NCBI RefSeq assembly: GCF_025602895.1
Contig: NW_026516227.1
Location: forward strand, 186,001 to 250,000
Direction: 5' to 3'
Source: Polychytrium aggregatum
Taxonomy: Eukaryota > Chytridiomycota > Chytridiomycetes > Polychytriales
Length of the DNA: 64,000 bases
Positions 10,880 to 22,800 of the stretch are shown here, in pieces (positions within the stretch are counted from its first letter, which is position 1; each line of letters starts with the position of its first letter). The position numbers and the translations under genes were made by a program. The notes under the pieces were generated by a model, which was not told where the DNA came from, made no database searches, and saw only the letters and a program-made list of their open reading frames with translations.

Positions 10880-12353
10880 TTAAACTGCACCCAGCCCCCA
10901 TCCGACGTGGATCCAGTCGGATGCGTCCGCCAGCTTCTGCTGCTGCTCGCGGACGTGGTGGGGAAGGAACGTCTTGAACTTGGTCCGGAGGATCTGGTTG
11001 GCCTCACGCAGAGACCGCGGAGAGCGCTCGGGCCCAGAGAGGGCGGGGTTGGACTTGATGTGGCGGTAGAGGGCCAGGGCCGCGGGAAGGTGCTGGCGCA
11101 GGGTCGCCGCCCGAGTTTCTTCGGACGGGTGAGTGTTCTGGAGCGGCTGGATAAGGGCTGGCTGGCCGTAAGCGTCATGGTCGAGTGGCTGCTGACGATG
11201 CTGGGGCTCGGCCAGAGCGGGCTCCGGCAGGGTCTGCGGATGGAGCGAGGGTGAGTGCTCGTGGACGATGGCAGCCCATTTCTCCCAGAGTCGGACGGCA
11301 TCAGTCGGATCGTAGCCAGCAAGGGCCAGCAGGTACATTCCCACGAGATCGGCCTCGAACTCGCAGGTGCGCGAGTGTGCGTTGATGATGTCGGTCTCGG
11401 TGCCGACGAGCATTTCCAGGGCGATCTGGAGAGGCCCCGAGAGAGGCGACGAGGCTTTGAGAGGGCCCTCTGTGGTCAGAGACGAGGCTGGTGTGTGCTG
11501 GTGTCCGTCGTCGTGCTGGTCATGGCCGTGGCTCGAATGATAGTGGTTGCCCCACAGCAGATCGGCCACGCGCTGGCCACAGGTCTTCTCGGCAGTGTGC
11601 ATAGAAAGGACATGGGCGAGCTCGTGGCTGAGAATCACGGCAAGCTCGGCCTCGGACTCGGCGATGGCAGACAAGCCAGTGAAGACAAAGACCTGGCCCG
11701 AGGGCAGCACCAGGGCATTCGGGAGCGAGTCGTCCTGGACCAGGTGGACGGTCCACTCACGCAGATCGGAGATGCCGGCGGCCGCGACGAGCGAGTGGAC
11801 GATGGATGAAACAAACTGGTGGGCCTCGTGCGTGGGTGGAACCAGTTTGTTGCCGTAGGCGCTGAGCAGCTCGGTGTAGCCCGTTTCGCCCAGGCGCTGC
11901 TCAATCGCTTCGTCAAAGAACAAGAACCGGCTTCGGCCAGTGAGCGGGTGCGGGTCGTAAGTGGCCGAGGCAACGGTGGCGACACTCGAGAATCCAAAGA
12001 CGAGGAGGCCGGCAGCCCAGGGGAAGTGTTGTGCTGATTCTGAGTCGGACTCTGGGGGAAACCGGAATACAAGACAAAAGATGAGTGGGATCAAATACTG
12101 GCTCAAGTGTGGGAGAGGCGTAAGGAAAGGCGGTGGTTGTGGGCAACGAGCTAGCGGGCCAGAGACAGATCCGTGCTGCAAACGTCGCCATGTACGTACC
12201 CGAGTCTTGCTCGTGGTGCTTCTCCCAGTCGGGAAGGTTGCCGATCGAGGATGGAATCCAGTGGCCAAGGGGCGACGGTGAAGGCGAATGCGAAAGCGTG
12301 GCTAGTCGGCGTACGGGTCTCCAAAGCACGCAGGGAGAGGATGCAACCGCCAT
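10880..12353 (-). CDS. OMA1: OMA1-like mitochondrial M48 metallopeptidase
   Basis: Two exons: 12353-12200 and 12051-10880, with a 148-bp GT-AG intron that rejoins in frame as EQDSESDSESAQ. The start MAVASSPCVLWRPVRRLATL is Arg-rich without acids, a typical mitochondrial presequence; in-frame ATGs at 12413 and 12446 are alternatives. A hydrophobic segment (WAAGLLVFGFSSVATVA) follows. The M48 catalytic core has NALVLPSGQVFVFTGL, the zinc motif HELAH and the third ligand in CEFEADLVGMYLLALAGYDP. In the family OMA1 is an inner-membrane stress protease that cuts OPA1/Mgm1-type substrates. An unusual His/Asp-rich insertion (GHDQHDDGHQH) sits after the HELAH helix. Identity is strong; the orthology to OMA1 rather than another M48C member is likely. 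Confidence 0.85.
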
Positions 12354-12834
12354 GACAGAGCTGGATCGAGGGGGGCTGAGGACGAGTCTGGGGCCATGGA
12401 AGTTCCGGGCCATTTTTGTCCAGGGCAGTTTGGAGGATGAAGACATGACGGCGAGACGATGATCGGGCTGGAGACAGGTGTGGATAGGCCAGGCGAGCTC
12501 GACAGCGGACTTGGAAAGGAGGCTTCAGCGGGCCGGTGGCTCTGAGCTTGTGGGTTGGAAGAGAAAGCGCCGCCGACGTGGGAGAGGGCGGGAAACAGAT
12601 GTGTCAGCGCGGGGACCATGGCGGGGTCATGAGAGTTATATGGGGCACAGAGCCACACGTGACGTGAATCATGCTGGCGAGGCGCGTGCCGGATTTGGAA
12701 GGAGTGAATCAGCGCTGACGCAAAGGGCGCTCACGGCGCGTCACTGGCGGTGAGTCAGAGAGAGAGAGAGAGCAGTGGCTGTGTCAGAGCGCCATTCAGC
12801 CAGCATGTGGCCAGGATGCATGTGGCCACCCAAT

Positions 12835-12866
12835 CCGGCTGCATCCGGCTGCATCCGGCTGCATCC
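12835..12866. repeat. 10-bp tandem repeat
   Basis: About three copies of GCATCCGGCT in the OMA1/F-box intergenic region. Confidence 0.85.
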
Positions 12867-13317
12867 AGCACAGCCATGCCGCCATGCCACGTGCCCCCAG
12901 ACACGCCGCTGGCTTGGCGCCCGCCCTGTCCGCATTTTCGATTGGCTGCGAGGCGGGCGGCCAATCAGCGCCGCGCGTGTCCGCGTCAGCAGGGACATGT
13001 GTCCTGCGATAGGAGCGCGGCGTGTGTGTGTGCGCGGCCAGAAATAGGCGATTGGCCCACCACGCCACAGCCGGACACAGCCGGACACAGCGACAGCGGC
13101 GCCGACAACTGCGACAATGCACAGGCGGAGATAGCGATGCGGCCACACACACACGCCATCACACAGACTCACACACACACGCCAGCCCACGCCAGCACAT
13201 CGGCTCCACACAGACTGCGGGGCGGCGGCCGCCCCAATCGGCCTTCCGCCCACCCCCAATCGCCCCCAAACGGCCTATTTGACTGACTCAGTCCTCCGCG
13301 AATGGCCTATTTGACTG

Positions 13318-13410
13318 CATCGGTCTCCATCGGTCTCCATCGATCTGCATCGGTCTCCATCGGTCTCCATCGATCTGCATCGGTCTTTGTCGATCTCCAT
13401 CGATCTGCCG
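13318..13410. repeat. 30-bp higher-order minisatellite
   Basis: Two perfect 30-bp units (13321-13350, 13351-13380) and a third diverged one. Each unit is itself three 10-bp variants of CGGTCTCCAT / CGATCTGCAT. It sits in the probable 5' leader or promoter of the F-box gene. Confidence 0.9.
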
Positions 13411-13554
13411 AGTCGCTCTTCTTCCCCCTGAAGAGCCTCTGCTTCTGCTGCCGGCCTCGTCCCCCCGGTCGTTCTCTCGATCGCATCGGCTTCCGGCTGC
13501 CCATTCCCGTCCCTCCCACCTCCCTTCCCCAGACACACCGTCCTCGTCCCCGCC

Positions 13555-15619
13555 ATGAGCACTCTCCCGCCGCGCAACCTGGACTCGTATCTGCCCAACG
13601 AGATCCTCAGCCATGTCTTCACATACCTGCTGGACCCCGAATACCGCATCCACCCTCTCGGCTTCCCGGAGCTGTGGGATCTCTCGTCCTCGGCGGCCTC
13701 GTCCTTTGCCGAGCTCGTGCGGCTCAGGGCCTATATGCGCCAGCTCTTCACCTGCCTCCTGGTCTGCAGGGCCTGGGCTGGCGTTGCCCAGCGCCTAATC
13801 TACAGCCACCTCTCCATCGTCACCGACAAGGACACCCTGCATCTGCTCGACAAGCTCTCGGCCGACTTTTTCGTGCCGCCCTCCATCACAGACCTGCCGC
13901 CACCGCTCCATCCTGCCCTTGCCCTTCCTTCGTGTCTGCTTCTCATCCGCTCCGTCCGCATCTCTGTCTCCAACATCAACATCGCCACCACCCGCGATCT
14001 GATCCTCAACCTGGGCTGCAACCTCACATCCCTGGTCCTCGTCGGCCGCATCTTTGACGACAGTCCGCACTTTGACGCCATCGACGACTCGGCCCACGAA
14101 AGCACCAGCCTCGACTATCTGCTCACCTACCCCAAGCCGCTCTCGGTCTTTGCTCCGCTCTTCTCATGCAACTTTTCCCGTCTGCGCACCCTGGTCTTGC
14201 CCACATTGCCGGCCCACATGCTCTCGGGCCTCGCCAGCCTCCTGGCCACGGCCTCGTCCAAGGCTGCCGCAGGGGCTGCCTGGGAGTTTCCCGTGCTGCA
14301 GACTCTGGATCTGTCGTCTCTCGTAACCTGCTCCGACCAGATCGGCGACTTTGTCGTCACCACCTTTGTGCAGGTAAGCCCCCGTCGTCGAGGCTACTGT
14401 CGGCATCATGGCGATCATCGTGGCAGCGCCACCACGCTGTCTCGTATTCTCCATGGAATCCATGGAATCCATGCTGCCAGCCAACGCATTGGCTCCAGGG
14501 GGGCACCATGAACATACCTGGCAGTGTGGTGGATGCGGCACCGCCACCCATTCGTCGACGCATCTGCCGTCTGATCACTCCGATGCCACCACCATCAGCA
14601 ACGAATGCCAAATGCCGCTCTTTTAACCTCCTCCTCCTCCTCCTCCTCCTCCTCGGCTGCTCCTCGGATGCTCCTTTTGCCAGGCTTGCCCCAAGGTCCA
14701 CTCCGTCTCGCTGCCCAAGGTTTCGACCGCCGCCCTCAAGCGCATTGTCGAAAAGGTCGGCCACCAGTTCAGCCATTTCCGCTGCCCAACCCTCAACTTG
14801 GTCGATGACGACGAAGCCCGCGAGATCCTCGGCCATCTGCCCAACCTCCGCACCTTCTTCATCGGCAACATGTCCACCTCCACCCTCGCTGTCCTTGCCG
14901 AGCTGTGTCCTGGACTCAGTGGCCTCTCTGTCGCCCGCGTCTCTGCAGACCCAACGCTCAACCACACTTCCGAGCATCACCAGCAGCGCTGGCTCACCGC
15001 CCGTGTCGTCGCGCTCCTGCAGAGCCTCAAGCATCTCCGCATCGGCTTTTGGTCGGGCCTGAGCATTGAAACCTTCAAGGCCATCTTCCGCTACTGCTCC
15101 AATCTGCTGACTCTGGACATCTGGGACCGCGACCGCATCAGCGAGTCCAGCGTCCAGGAACTCTTTGTCTGCATCACCAACGCCTGCCCCAAGCTTGTCC
15201 AGTTCAGGGCCAGTAGCACCTGCTGGGACAGCAGCCTGTGCCCGATCGTCTACCTGGCCGCCCGCCTGGAGCATCTCCTGGTCATTGGCGAGGGCCTCCT
15301 GACCCTCAACAAGCGCGGCTATTGCAAGCAGACCAACGTGCTCTGCGAGCTGCTCGAGCGCCAGAACTGCACCGACATGCGTAGCCAGCGACTCGAGAAC
15401 ATTGCGCCTCCTCGCGGCACTTCGTCGACCTTCCGCCCCATCGCTTCGTCCCGCATCGACATTGGCGTTCCCGGCGAGCCCAAGACCTCGTGGGCCGCAC
15501 CCATCCGCCGTGCCTGCCGAGGCGACACCATCCTGGCTCAGGCTGTTGGTGAGGGCGATTACCTTGCCTTCCGCAACCGATTCATGCAGATCGGATCCGA
15601 GGCTTCTGTGGCCATGTGA
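13555..15619 (+). CDS. F-box and leucine-rich-repeat-like protein
   Basis: Two exons, 13555-14373 (273 codons exactly) and 14684-15619, give 584 residues. The intron is GT-AG with a long CTC-rich tract before the acceptor. The N-terminus has an F-box (YLPNEILSHVFTYL followed by LVCRAWAGVAQRLIY). The rest shows irregular leucine-rich repeats such as LRTLVLPTLPAHMLSGLASL, LNLVDDDEAREILGHLPNLR and LKHLRIGFWSGLSIETFKAI. F-box proteins of this build are substrate receptors of SCF ubiquitin ligases; the substrate cannot be told. A long antisense frame covers the gene but looks like a codon-bias shadow. Start chosen because it immediately precedes the F-box and the frame is closed upstream. Confidence 0.85.
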
Positions 15620-16308
15620 GCCGACTCTAGGGGGCAGCCTTGCCCTCAGCAAGCACTGCACCCATGCACATCCCCGTGCTGTACATAGAAATCCCCCCCC
15701 CGAGCTTGCCACCAGTCGTTCGCCGACATGCGGTGACCAGCTCGACTCCCCCTGGCCCTGTCCCCACCCACCTCTTTGCTTTTTGGATCGTCTTTGCAAT
15801 TGCCCATGCTGTGGTCTAGCGGCATTGCGACCTATCCAGTGTGCCTGAGCTTTTGATTTTGCCTCCACCTCCGCTGCTCGTTTGCCCTCATTTTGTTCAC
15901 GCTGTGTGGCACTGTCTCGTGCCTCGGCGTCCTTCCCATCTCGGCCATGCCGACAGATTCTCCATACCCCCGTGTGTGATTGTGCACCTGCGCTCTTCTC
16001 GAGCTTCTGCCCACGCAACGAAACGGGATACTCTACGTTTATCGCTTTTGTTTTTTTGGATGAGAATATATGCACATCCATCATTCGCATGGGCCTTTCT
16101 TCAAGCAGCCCTGTCCTCCGGCGCTGCGTCTTGGAGATCCGAAGCAGGGAGAGGTGGCCCAGTGTCTCTGCCTCCTTTGGTGTGGCTGCGGCAGGGCATC
16201 GACCGTGCATTGCCACCCCACCGATCTGGATATAAGCACTGCATCATCCGGTCTCCCCAAGTGCCATCCAGCCCCCTGCAAGTGCCATCCAGCCTCGTCA
16301 CAACAACC
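15620..16308. other. intergenic region, no gene seen
   Basis: Between the F-box gene and the exonuclease gene. It has a C-run at about 15693. A TATAAG at about 16231 lies 75-80 bp before the exonuclease start, and a 15-bp direct repeat (AAGTGCCATCCAGCC) at 16259-16294 is just upstream of that start. No other feature. Confidence 0.5.
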
Positions 16309-16950
16309 ATGAGTTCCTCCGCGACCCCACACAGAAGCCAGCAGACCACGTCCCAGCGCCTCGACTACATCATCGTGCTCGACTTTGAGGCGACCTGCGG
16401 GCCGACCGTACCCAAGAGCGACTCTGAAATCATCGAGTTCCCCATGATCGTCATCGACACCCAGCAACGAGCCGCCACGCACGAATTCCAGGTCTACGTC
16501 AAGCCCACGCTGCACCCGATCCTCGACGACTTTTGCACCGAGCTGACCGGGATCACGCAGGACCAAGTTGATGCCGGCGTCAGCTTCGTTGAGGCCCTGG
16601 AACTCGCCCACGACTTTGTGCAGCCGTTTGTGAAGCAACGCAACCGAAGCGCCATCCTCACCTGCGGCGACTGGGACCTCAAGACCATGCTGCCGCTCCA
16701 GGCCGAGCGCGAAGCGGTCCCAGTCGTAAGTCCCTTCGACAAGTGGATCAACATCAAGAAGGACTTTGAGCTCGTCTACAAGACACGCAAGGCCGGCATG
16801 GTCCCCATGCTGAACCACCTCGGGCTTACCCTCGAGGGCCGGCATCACTCTGGCATCGACGACTGCCGCAACATTGCGCGAGTTGCATTGGCCATGATGG
16901 ATGATGGTCATGTCTTTGGAAAGCCCGGGACGATTCGCCAGAGATCGTAA
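16309..16950 (+). CDS. ERI1-type DEDDh 3'-5' exonuclease
   Basis: Single exon, 213 residues. The DEDDh exonuclease motifs are in order: Exo I in IIVLDFEATCG (Asp, Glu), Exo II in LTCGDWDL (Asp), and Exo III in GRHHSGIDDCRN (His and Asp). Between them are FCTELTGITQDQVDAG and PFDKWINIKKDF, wording typical of the ERI1/ERI3 (THEX) family. No SAP domain is present, so it is like the short ERI2/ERI3-type or fungal enzymes. Members trim 3' ends of histone mRNA, 5.8S rRNA or small RNAs; which applies here is unknown. Longer in-frame upstream ATGs exist, but the family's usual N-terminus supports this start. Confidence 0.88.
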   Translation: MSSSATPHRSQQTTSQRLDYIIVLDFEATCGPTVPKSDSEIIEFPMIVIDTQQRAATHEFQVYVKPTLHPILDDFCTELTGITQDQVDAGVSFVEALELAHDFVQPFVKQRNRSAILTCGDWDLKTMLPLQAEREAVPVVSPFDKWINIKKDFELVYKTRKAGMVPMLNHLGLTLEGRHHSGIDDCRNIARVALAMMDDGHVFGKPGTIRQRS

Positions 16951-17369
16951 TACATTTGCTGCAATTGCTGCCGCTGCTGCAACTAAAGTTGTTGGTGTTG
17001 GAGTGCACGGTCGCGAGACACTGTATATTCGACTCTCCGGACAGTACCGTACAAAGTGTGTCTTCTCGATGTCCATGGCCAGGTCGAACGAGTTGCTCGC
17101 CGCTTGTTTGGGACGGGCATCGGATGGTTTGGTGCTGCTGGGACACCGACAGCTGCCGAGCAAACGTGGAATAGATCCGTTTCAGGAGAAAGGGTGCTGG
17201 TGCAGTCTCTCGATGCCAGGCGCAACCGACGCAAGGGCCCGGCTACTCGTCGGGGAATCGAGTGAATCGCACTTCCCTCCCGAGATTCATGGCGCGCATC
17301 GTCAGCTTCCAACTTTCAATCGCCGTGTAGTTTCAGCACCCATCGCGGCTTTTATCCATCCAAGTATCC
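16951..17369. other. intergenic region, no gene seen
   Basis: About 420 bp between the exonuclease and the C2-domain gene. A short (TGC)n-like stretch occurs just after the exonuclease stop (about 16955-16985). Otherwise nothing recognised. Confidence 0.5.
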
Positions 17370-19343
17370 ATGGCGTTCCTCAGCAAAGCGTCATCGTTGT
17401 GGCGATCGCTCCTCAGCATTGACGAGCCTGCATTCGAGGCCGGCGGTGAGGCGACACTGGACGACGCCTCGGCCATCCAGAGATACTTCAATGAAGAAGA
17501 AAACGTCCGGCCGGCCCTGGTAAGTGAATGCAAGCAGCAGCATGCCCATACCTTATCCTCGACTGCATGGATGGATGGGTCTCTTGCGAGCGAATTGGGT
17601 TCGTGGGCCCACTCACATTCGTGCGAGGGGAACCAGGTGGCTGCCTCCGGAATCGAGTCTGTGCTCAATGCTTAAAGTGACTGCCGAACCTCGAATCGCG
17701 ATCGATGAAATGCATCGCCGCACCTGTGTCCGCCACAGATGGGCGTTTTGTCGATCAAGATCATCAGCACCACGCTCAAGCCTGGGCGGCACCACCGTAA
17801 GTCTCGACGAAAGGTGCCCAGTGGTGTCCGTTCGGCTGAGGAGGGAGCCCATCCCCGCTCGACTACAATCCCATCGCCGCGATCGCACACTAAATCGCAG
17901 AGTCGACCAGGGATTCTCACAGGATTCTGCAACAAGGCCTGCCAGATATCGATCCGCAACCTGGTCAAGCGGACCCGAGTGGTATCGTCTAACCGACAGG
18001 GCACCGTTGTCTGGGACCAGATCAAGCACTTCCCCGTCAAGGTCAGCGAGCGACGGCTTCGATGGCGAAAGCAACTCGTCCGGCGCCGCTGTTCTGATTC
18101 GCACGCACGCTCGCTCGCTATTGCGACTCGGCGTGCCCTTGTTCATCTATCCTCTTTTATGCTCACAGGTCGTTCGAAACCGCCGACACCCTTACAATCT
18201 CGTCAACGTTTGTGTCCTGGGTCTTCGGTCAGACGAGCCCGAGGCCCAGAGCGAGCTCGGCAGCATCGCCTTTCATTTGCACGATGTGATCAAGGTACAT
18301 CATCGCTGCCATGCGCTCCCCCCCCCTCCTTCGACATCCCAGTTAACCGCTTGCGCCTCTTGCCAAACAGTCGAGCCCGGTCTCGGGCTTCTACGACCTC
18401 TGGAAGGGCAATGACCTGGTCGGTGAGATCCATCTGGAACTCACCTTCAACTACGGCTTCTTTGGATACGGCTACTCTTCGCAGCTGCGGGAAGAAGAGA
18501 TCAAGCCCGAAGACCTTGTGCAGTACTCTTTGTTTCCCCGGATCAATCCGCGCCGAGAGTTTTGCGAACCCGGCGAGAACATCATGGTGGCCCGGGCGAT
18601 GCCCCACCCGAGCTTCATCGACTTTAAGAACAAGGTTGCCCTGAGTTACGGCGGTGAAATCTTGGATTTGCTGAAGGAGATGGAGGCCGAGATCTATTCT
18701 CCCGAACAGTTGGTCAAGCAGCTCACACCGACCGCCAAAGTCCGTGATCAGGTGAGACCCGGTAGTGAGTGAGTGAGTGAGTGAGCGAGTGAGTGGGAGT
18801 CTCTCTCTTGCAACCACTGCGTCCAGTATTGGGAAACATGCATGCAAGCACTGACAGCATTGATACTGCAAGTACTATTCCTCCGGCGACCGAGTCGCAA
18901 GACTGATCAACCTGCACAATCTGCTCGAGAAGAGCATGCATGTGAGTTCTGTTGGCTCAACACGATACCCATTCATGGCTTTGACGGTCAGGTCGGGTCG
19001 TATCATCGGCAACACCACCACCGCCTGTTGAATCATGTCGCAGTCAACTGTGTCTTCTTCATTCGCAAGATTTTGAGAACCTCGCCGCCCCTGATCCCCA
19101 TCTCTCTTTCTCGGTGTTCATCACGCTTTGTGTGAACGAACGCTGTAGAATACTGAAGCCATCGCCGAAGGCGAAGAAGCGTGGGCCGAGGACGCCCTTC
19201 CACCCAAAATGTACACGCAGTTCGTCCATCCCAACTCGCACGAAGTCCGGCCCCGAGATAACATCATTTCGGCCCTGCTGGGAGGGAACATCCTCAAAAC
19301 CAAGGAGTTCAGTAGCGATGAACTCGCCGACAAGAGGAAATGA
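17370..19343 (+). CDS. C2-domain protein of unknown function
   Basis: Several exons join in frame: 17370-17519 (MAFLSKASSLWRSLL...), 17739-17796, one beginning at about 17924, then blocks near 18170-18294, 18371-18751, 18870-18940 and 19149-19343, ending in DELADKRK and TGA. The second exon opens a C2-like beta sandwich (MGVLSIKIISTTLKPG). It continues with CQISIRNLVKRTRVVSS, GTVVWDQIKHFPVK and DLVGEIHLELTFNYGFFGYG. The calcium-binding aspartates are not obvious, so calcium-independent lipid or protein binding is possible. The C-terminal half is acidic and helical without a known domain. I do not recognise an orthologue. A (GTGA)n run lies in the intron starting near 18752. Confidence 0.65.
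18765..18795. repeat. GTGA tetranucleotide repeat in an intron
   Basis: Seven or so near-perfect GTGA/GCGA units just inside an intron of the C2-domain gene, close to the 5' splice site GTGAGACC. Confidence 0.8.
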
Positions 19344-19877
19344 GGCGTCTCGACAGAGGATGGTGGTCCGTGTCGTTGTGTCCTTGAACGTACACACTGC
19401 GTCGATGATCCACACGATGCCCTCCAAAGCAGGGGCCATCGTTCTCTTTCGCCAAAGTTGCAAGGCACTTTGTTTCGTGTTGCGAAAAGGCTACCTGTAT
19501 TGTCGTCATTTCCTTCGCCCATGCAAAAAATGCAGAATGGAGGTATTTCTACACAGTGAGTCTAGGGTGAGAGAGAGAGAGCTGAAGCGAAAGAGTAGTC
19601 GGAGCAAGAACCAAACAAGAGAAAAGAAACGGTCTCAACAAAGAGGGATAGAAGGAGAATAAAACAGGCTGTCGGGGTTCTTGAAAGTGGCAAATCAAAG
19701 TGAGTGGAAGCGGGCCAGTGCGTCTTGCCGAGCCATGGCGACAAGGGGCCCAAAGGGAGAAAAGTTCAGCAGAATCTGGGCAACGAAAGAGAAAGTAAAT
19801 TGGGTGCGAATTGCGAAAGACAGCGCAGAATTTCCGCTGCTGTAAAGGTGTCGCCAAACAGAGGAACAAAATCCACG
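19344..19877. other. convergent intergenic region C2-domain gene / XRN1
   Basis: Tail-to-tail region holding both 3' ends. A purine-rich plus strand (AGAGAGAG at about 19570, AAAGAGAAAG) corresponds to a pyrimidine-rich minus strand past the XRN1 stop. No gene seen. Confidence 0.5.
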
Positions 19878-22800
19878 TTAGGCATTGGAGGGCTCGGCTG
19901 CCGCATAGCCCTTGCCCGTGCCCCGACCGCCGCGTCCTCCGCGGCTTGAATAGCCTCCTCCGTTGTAGTCCCTGCCCGACGAATGGTACTGGCCGCCACG
20001 TCCACGTCCACGGAATCCGCCGCCACGGCCACCGCGGTAGTTTGAGCCCGAGCCGCCTCGTCGAGAGTAGTCGCCGTCGTTGGCTCGAGCATCCGCACCA
20101 TCGACGGGGGCTTCGTCCACGGGCTCCTGGCCCGCGCCCGTGGACGAAGTCGCCGGTCTGTCTTCGTAGGACCGGCCCTTGGCTCCGTCGCGCGCGCCGC
20201 GGGACGCCGGATTGCCGTCTCTGGGTTTGTGCTTGCCGCTGACCAGTTCCGCCAGCTCGTTCTTGGTGCTGACGGCACCGACGCGTGGTGCAACATTGTA
20301 GGGCGAGAAGGCGCTCTCCGCATCCACAGCTCCTTCCGCAGGCTGGTTGGTCTGCAGCAGCGAGAGGATTTGCTTGGAAATGTTCTGGGCGTGCGGGTCG
20401 TGGGGAACGGGCTCGCCGCCCGCGGGTCGCGGCTGGGCCGGCAATGCTCCCTCGGGCTCCGAGCGATCGTGCGGCCGAGCCAGCGGCGGACGCTGGAGAC
20501 CGATCTGCTGCGGGATAAAATGCGGCGGGGCACCGTATGGTGGGTACGGCGGGTACTGCTGCAAATACATCGGCTGGCCATAGTTGGGGACGAGAGGAAC
20601 CGGATAGCCCTGTGGAGGAGCCGGGTACGCGAATGGCTGCTGCTGGGGATGCATGCCGGGCTGAACCGGCATCATCATCAGAGGCATTGTCATCGGATGG
20701 GGTTGGCCAATGCCCATTCCATGTTGCCCATTCAACGGAGCCGCTCCAGCAGGCTGGGTGGAGGTCGGAGCCTTGGTGGTGCCCGGAGAGGGCTCGCCGA
20801 TGTGCAGAACGTTCTTCAGATTTCGCGTGATTTCGCTTGTGTCGATTGCGGCCGCGCTCGTGCCCGCGGCAGGCCGCTTCTCTGCCAGATTCGCTTCGGG
20901 CTCGTTGGCGGCCGATTCATCCACAGGAACCGAGTTTCGCTTCTTGGCGACGGGGGGAGCTTTCTTGGGAGCTTCACCACGGGCGCTCGGCGGCCCATCG
21001 TACGGTCCGGCCGGGTGGTGACGGCTGCTGGGACCAGCAACTGCAGAAGCGTCGGGGGCAGGCTTTCCTCCTTTGCCGACTCCTGGCGCGGAGGGAGCAG
21101 CCGAATCCCGCTTTAGCGGCTTTGGTCCTTTGGGTACATCGCCATCGCCACCGCGAGTAAACTGTGGTGGGGGCGGCTGTCGGCTTGGAGTCTCAGCGCC
21201 GGCAAAGCGCTGACTGGTTTCTCCTGCGGCCCGGTTGGGCTGCGAGGCCGACTGCGAGCCCGTCGTCTGCGGTCGTGACGAGCCATATCCGGCATGCGCG
21301 GACTGGCGCTGGACTGAGCTCTGCCCACCAGCTGCCTCTGCGCGTTCCGGGGTCCCAGCGGGTCCTGCGCGAGTCCAGGGGTTGATCTTGGGGGGAGGTG
21401 CCGCCTGGACCTGTTCGAGATTGATCGGCGGCTTGAGCGAGTAGGCGACATGTCCAGGCTTAGGCTGGCTCTTGGCGCCCGTGCGTGTGCCGGGTGCCGT
21501 GGGAGCTGCATGGCCGGCCGAGGCGGCAGGCTGGTATTTTTGATTTTGTGGCGGCTGTGGGTTGCTCAGATTGAGGAGGCAGTCCTTGTGCACCGACAGC
21601 CCGCGGCCTGGCGAGCAGCGCCGGTCCAGATCTTGGCCGGTCATGAAGGGTGCATCGAATAGAATGTCGAGAGTCTTGCCGTCGATTCCAACGACAGTGC
21701 CCTTCGCACCGAGCCCCACCGAGCCCTCATCAAAAGCATAGACGACGCGATCGCCGAGACCAAAAGTTTGGTGCGAGAGACGATGCTTTGCGTGTGCTGG
21801 CTTGAGAACCGCCTGAGATCAAACAAAAGTGCATAAGGAGGGCTGCCCGCGACTGGATGCAAAATAGCCCGCTGCGGACGTTGGCATGCTTCCCAAGATT
21901 TCACGTCGGTCCGTTGACTGTGGCGCACCTGTCGTGGGACATTCTTGACAGTAATGTACTTGATCTTGATCGGGCCTGTCGACTCGACGATCCGGTCGAT
22001 TTCTTGCTCAATGTTCATGATGGTTTCCTGTCAGGCGCGGCGAGCCATGCGAACAACGCAAGTCAGTGCCGCAGCCGGAGCGATCTTGTTGGGACTGTGC
22101 AGCAATCGAGCAAAGCCGCCATTGGGGATTCCGTGCATCGCTGTCGCAGCATACCTTGGCCAAGCTCTGAGCATCCAGGGGGGCAATGTCCAAAGACTTG
22201 ACGCCGGCCTGCTTCAAGAAATCCTCCATCTCTTGGAGCTTGTCCTTGGCGATTTCCTCTGGATAAAAGTCAGTCATGACATGGAAGTCGCCCTTGGGTT
22301 TCTTGTCCAGTCCTCTGAAGAGCTCAGGGAACCGCGTCTGCCCAGGACATCGGATGAATGGATGGTGCGGGCGGTAAGCTACGATGATTTTTGATTCCGC
22401 GTGTCCGACCAAGTCATCCAGGGCCGCTCCCTACACTGCACCAACGATCCGACTGCTACACAACAGCACATCCATAACAATGCCTTACCTTGTAGGAGAT
22501 GATCAGCTCGATAGCCTTGTCGGAGTACTCCCATCCACCGCCGCTCTTGCGGGTGTATCCGATGACCTTCTTTTGCTTGCCGTCAAATTTGAGGTTCAGG
22601 CCCACGTTGTACTTTTGATCAGAGCGGGGCAGCATCACCAGGAGACTCGAGGTGATCTTGGAGAGCGCATATGAGCCGCAGCCCACGGTCTTGGTCATTT
22701 GCCAGGCCGGGATGAAGCGGATGCTGTGGTACTCTCGTTCCGCCATTGATGTGACAAACACAAAGTCAGATTCGTATTCGGGCTGGACGGGTTTGCGCAG

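Larger units (their letters stand above)
12354..13554. other. divergent intergenic region OMA1-like / F-box gene
   Basis: Shared upstream region of two head-to-head genes. It contains a GA run at about 12756-12771, a 10-bp tandem repeat (12835-12866), CA/GT-rich stretches at 13020-13030 and 13145-13190, and the 30-bp tandem array ending about 145 bp before the F-box start. No convincing gene. Frames on both strands here are simple-sequence artefacts. Confidence 0.6.

Noticed and set aside
12750-13286. 178-codon plus-strand frame and overlapping minus-strand frames
   Set aside because: They run through CA/GT stretches and the 10-bp repeat and have no domain; they are simple-sequence artefacts.
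13318-13410. Possible CRISPR-like array
   Set aside because: Units are directly adjacent with no unique spacers, and the context is a eukaryotic promoter.
14357-16216. 619-codon antisense frame over the F-box gene
   Set aside because: It mirrors a well-supported coding strand, is Gly/Ala/Glu/Arg-rich with no domain, and crosses an intergenic region. It is a third-position GC codon-bias shadow.
16081-17163. 360-codon antisense frame over the exonuclease gene
   Set aside because: It is complementary to the clear DEDDh exonuclease and has no recognisable domain.
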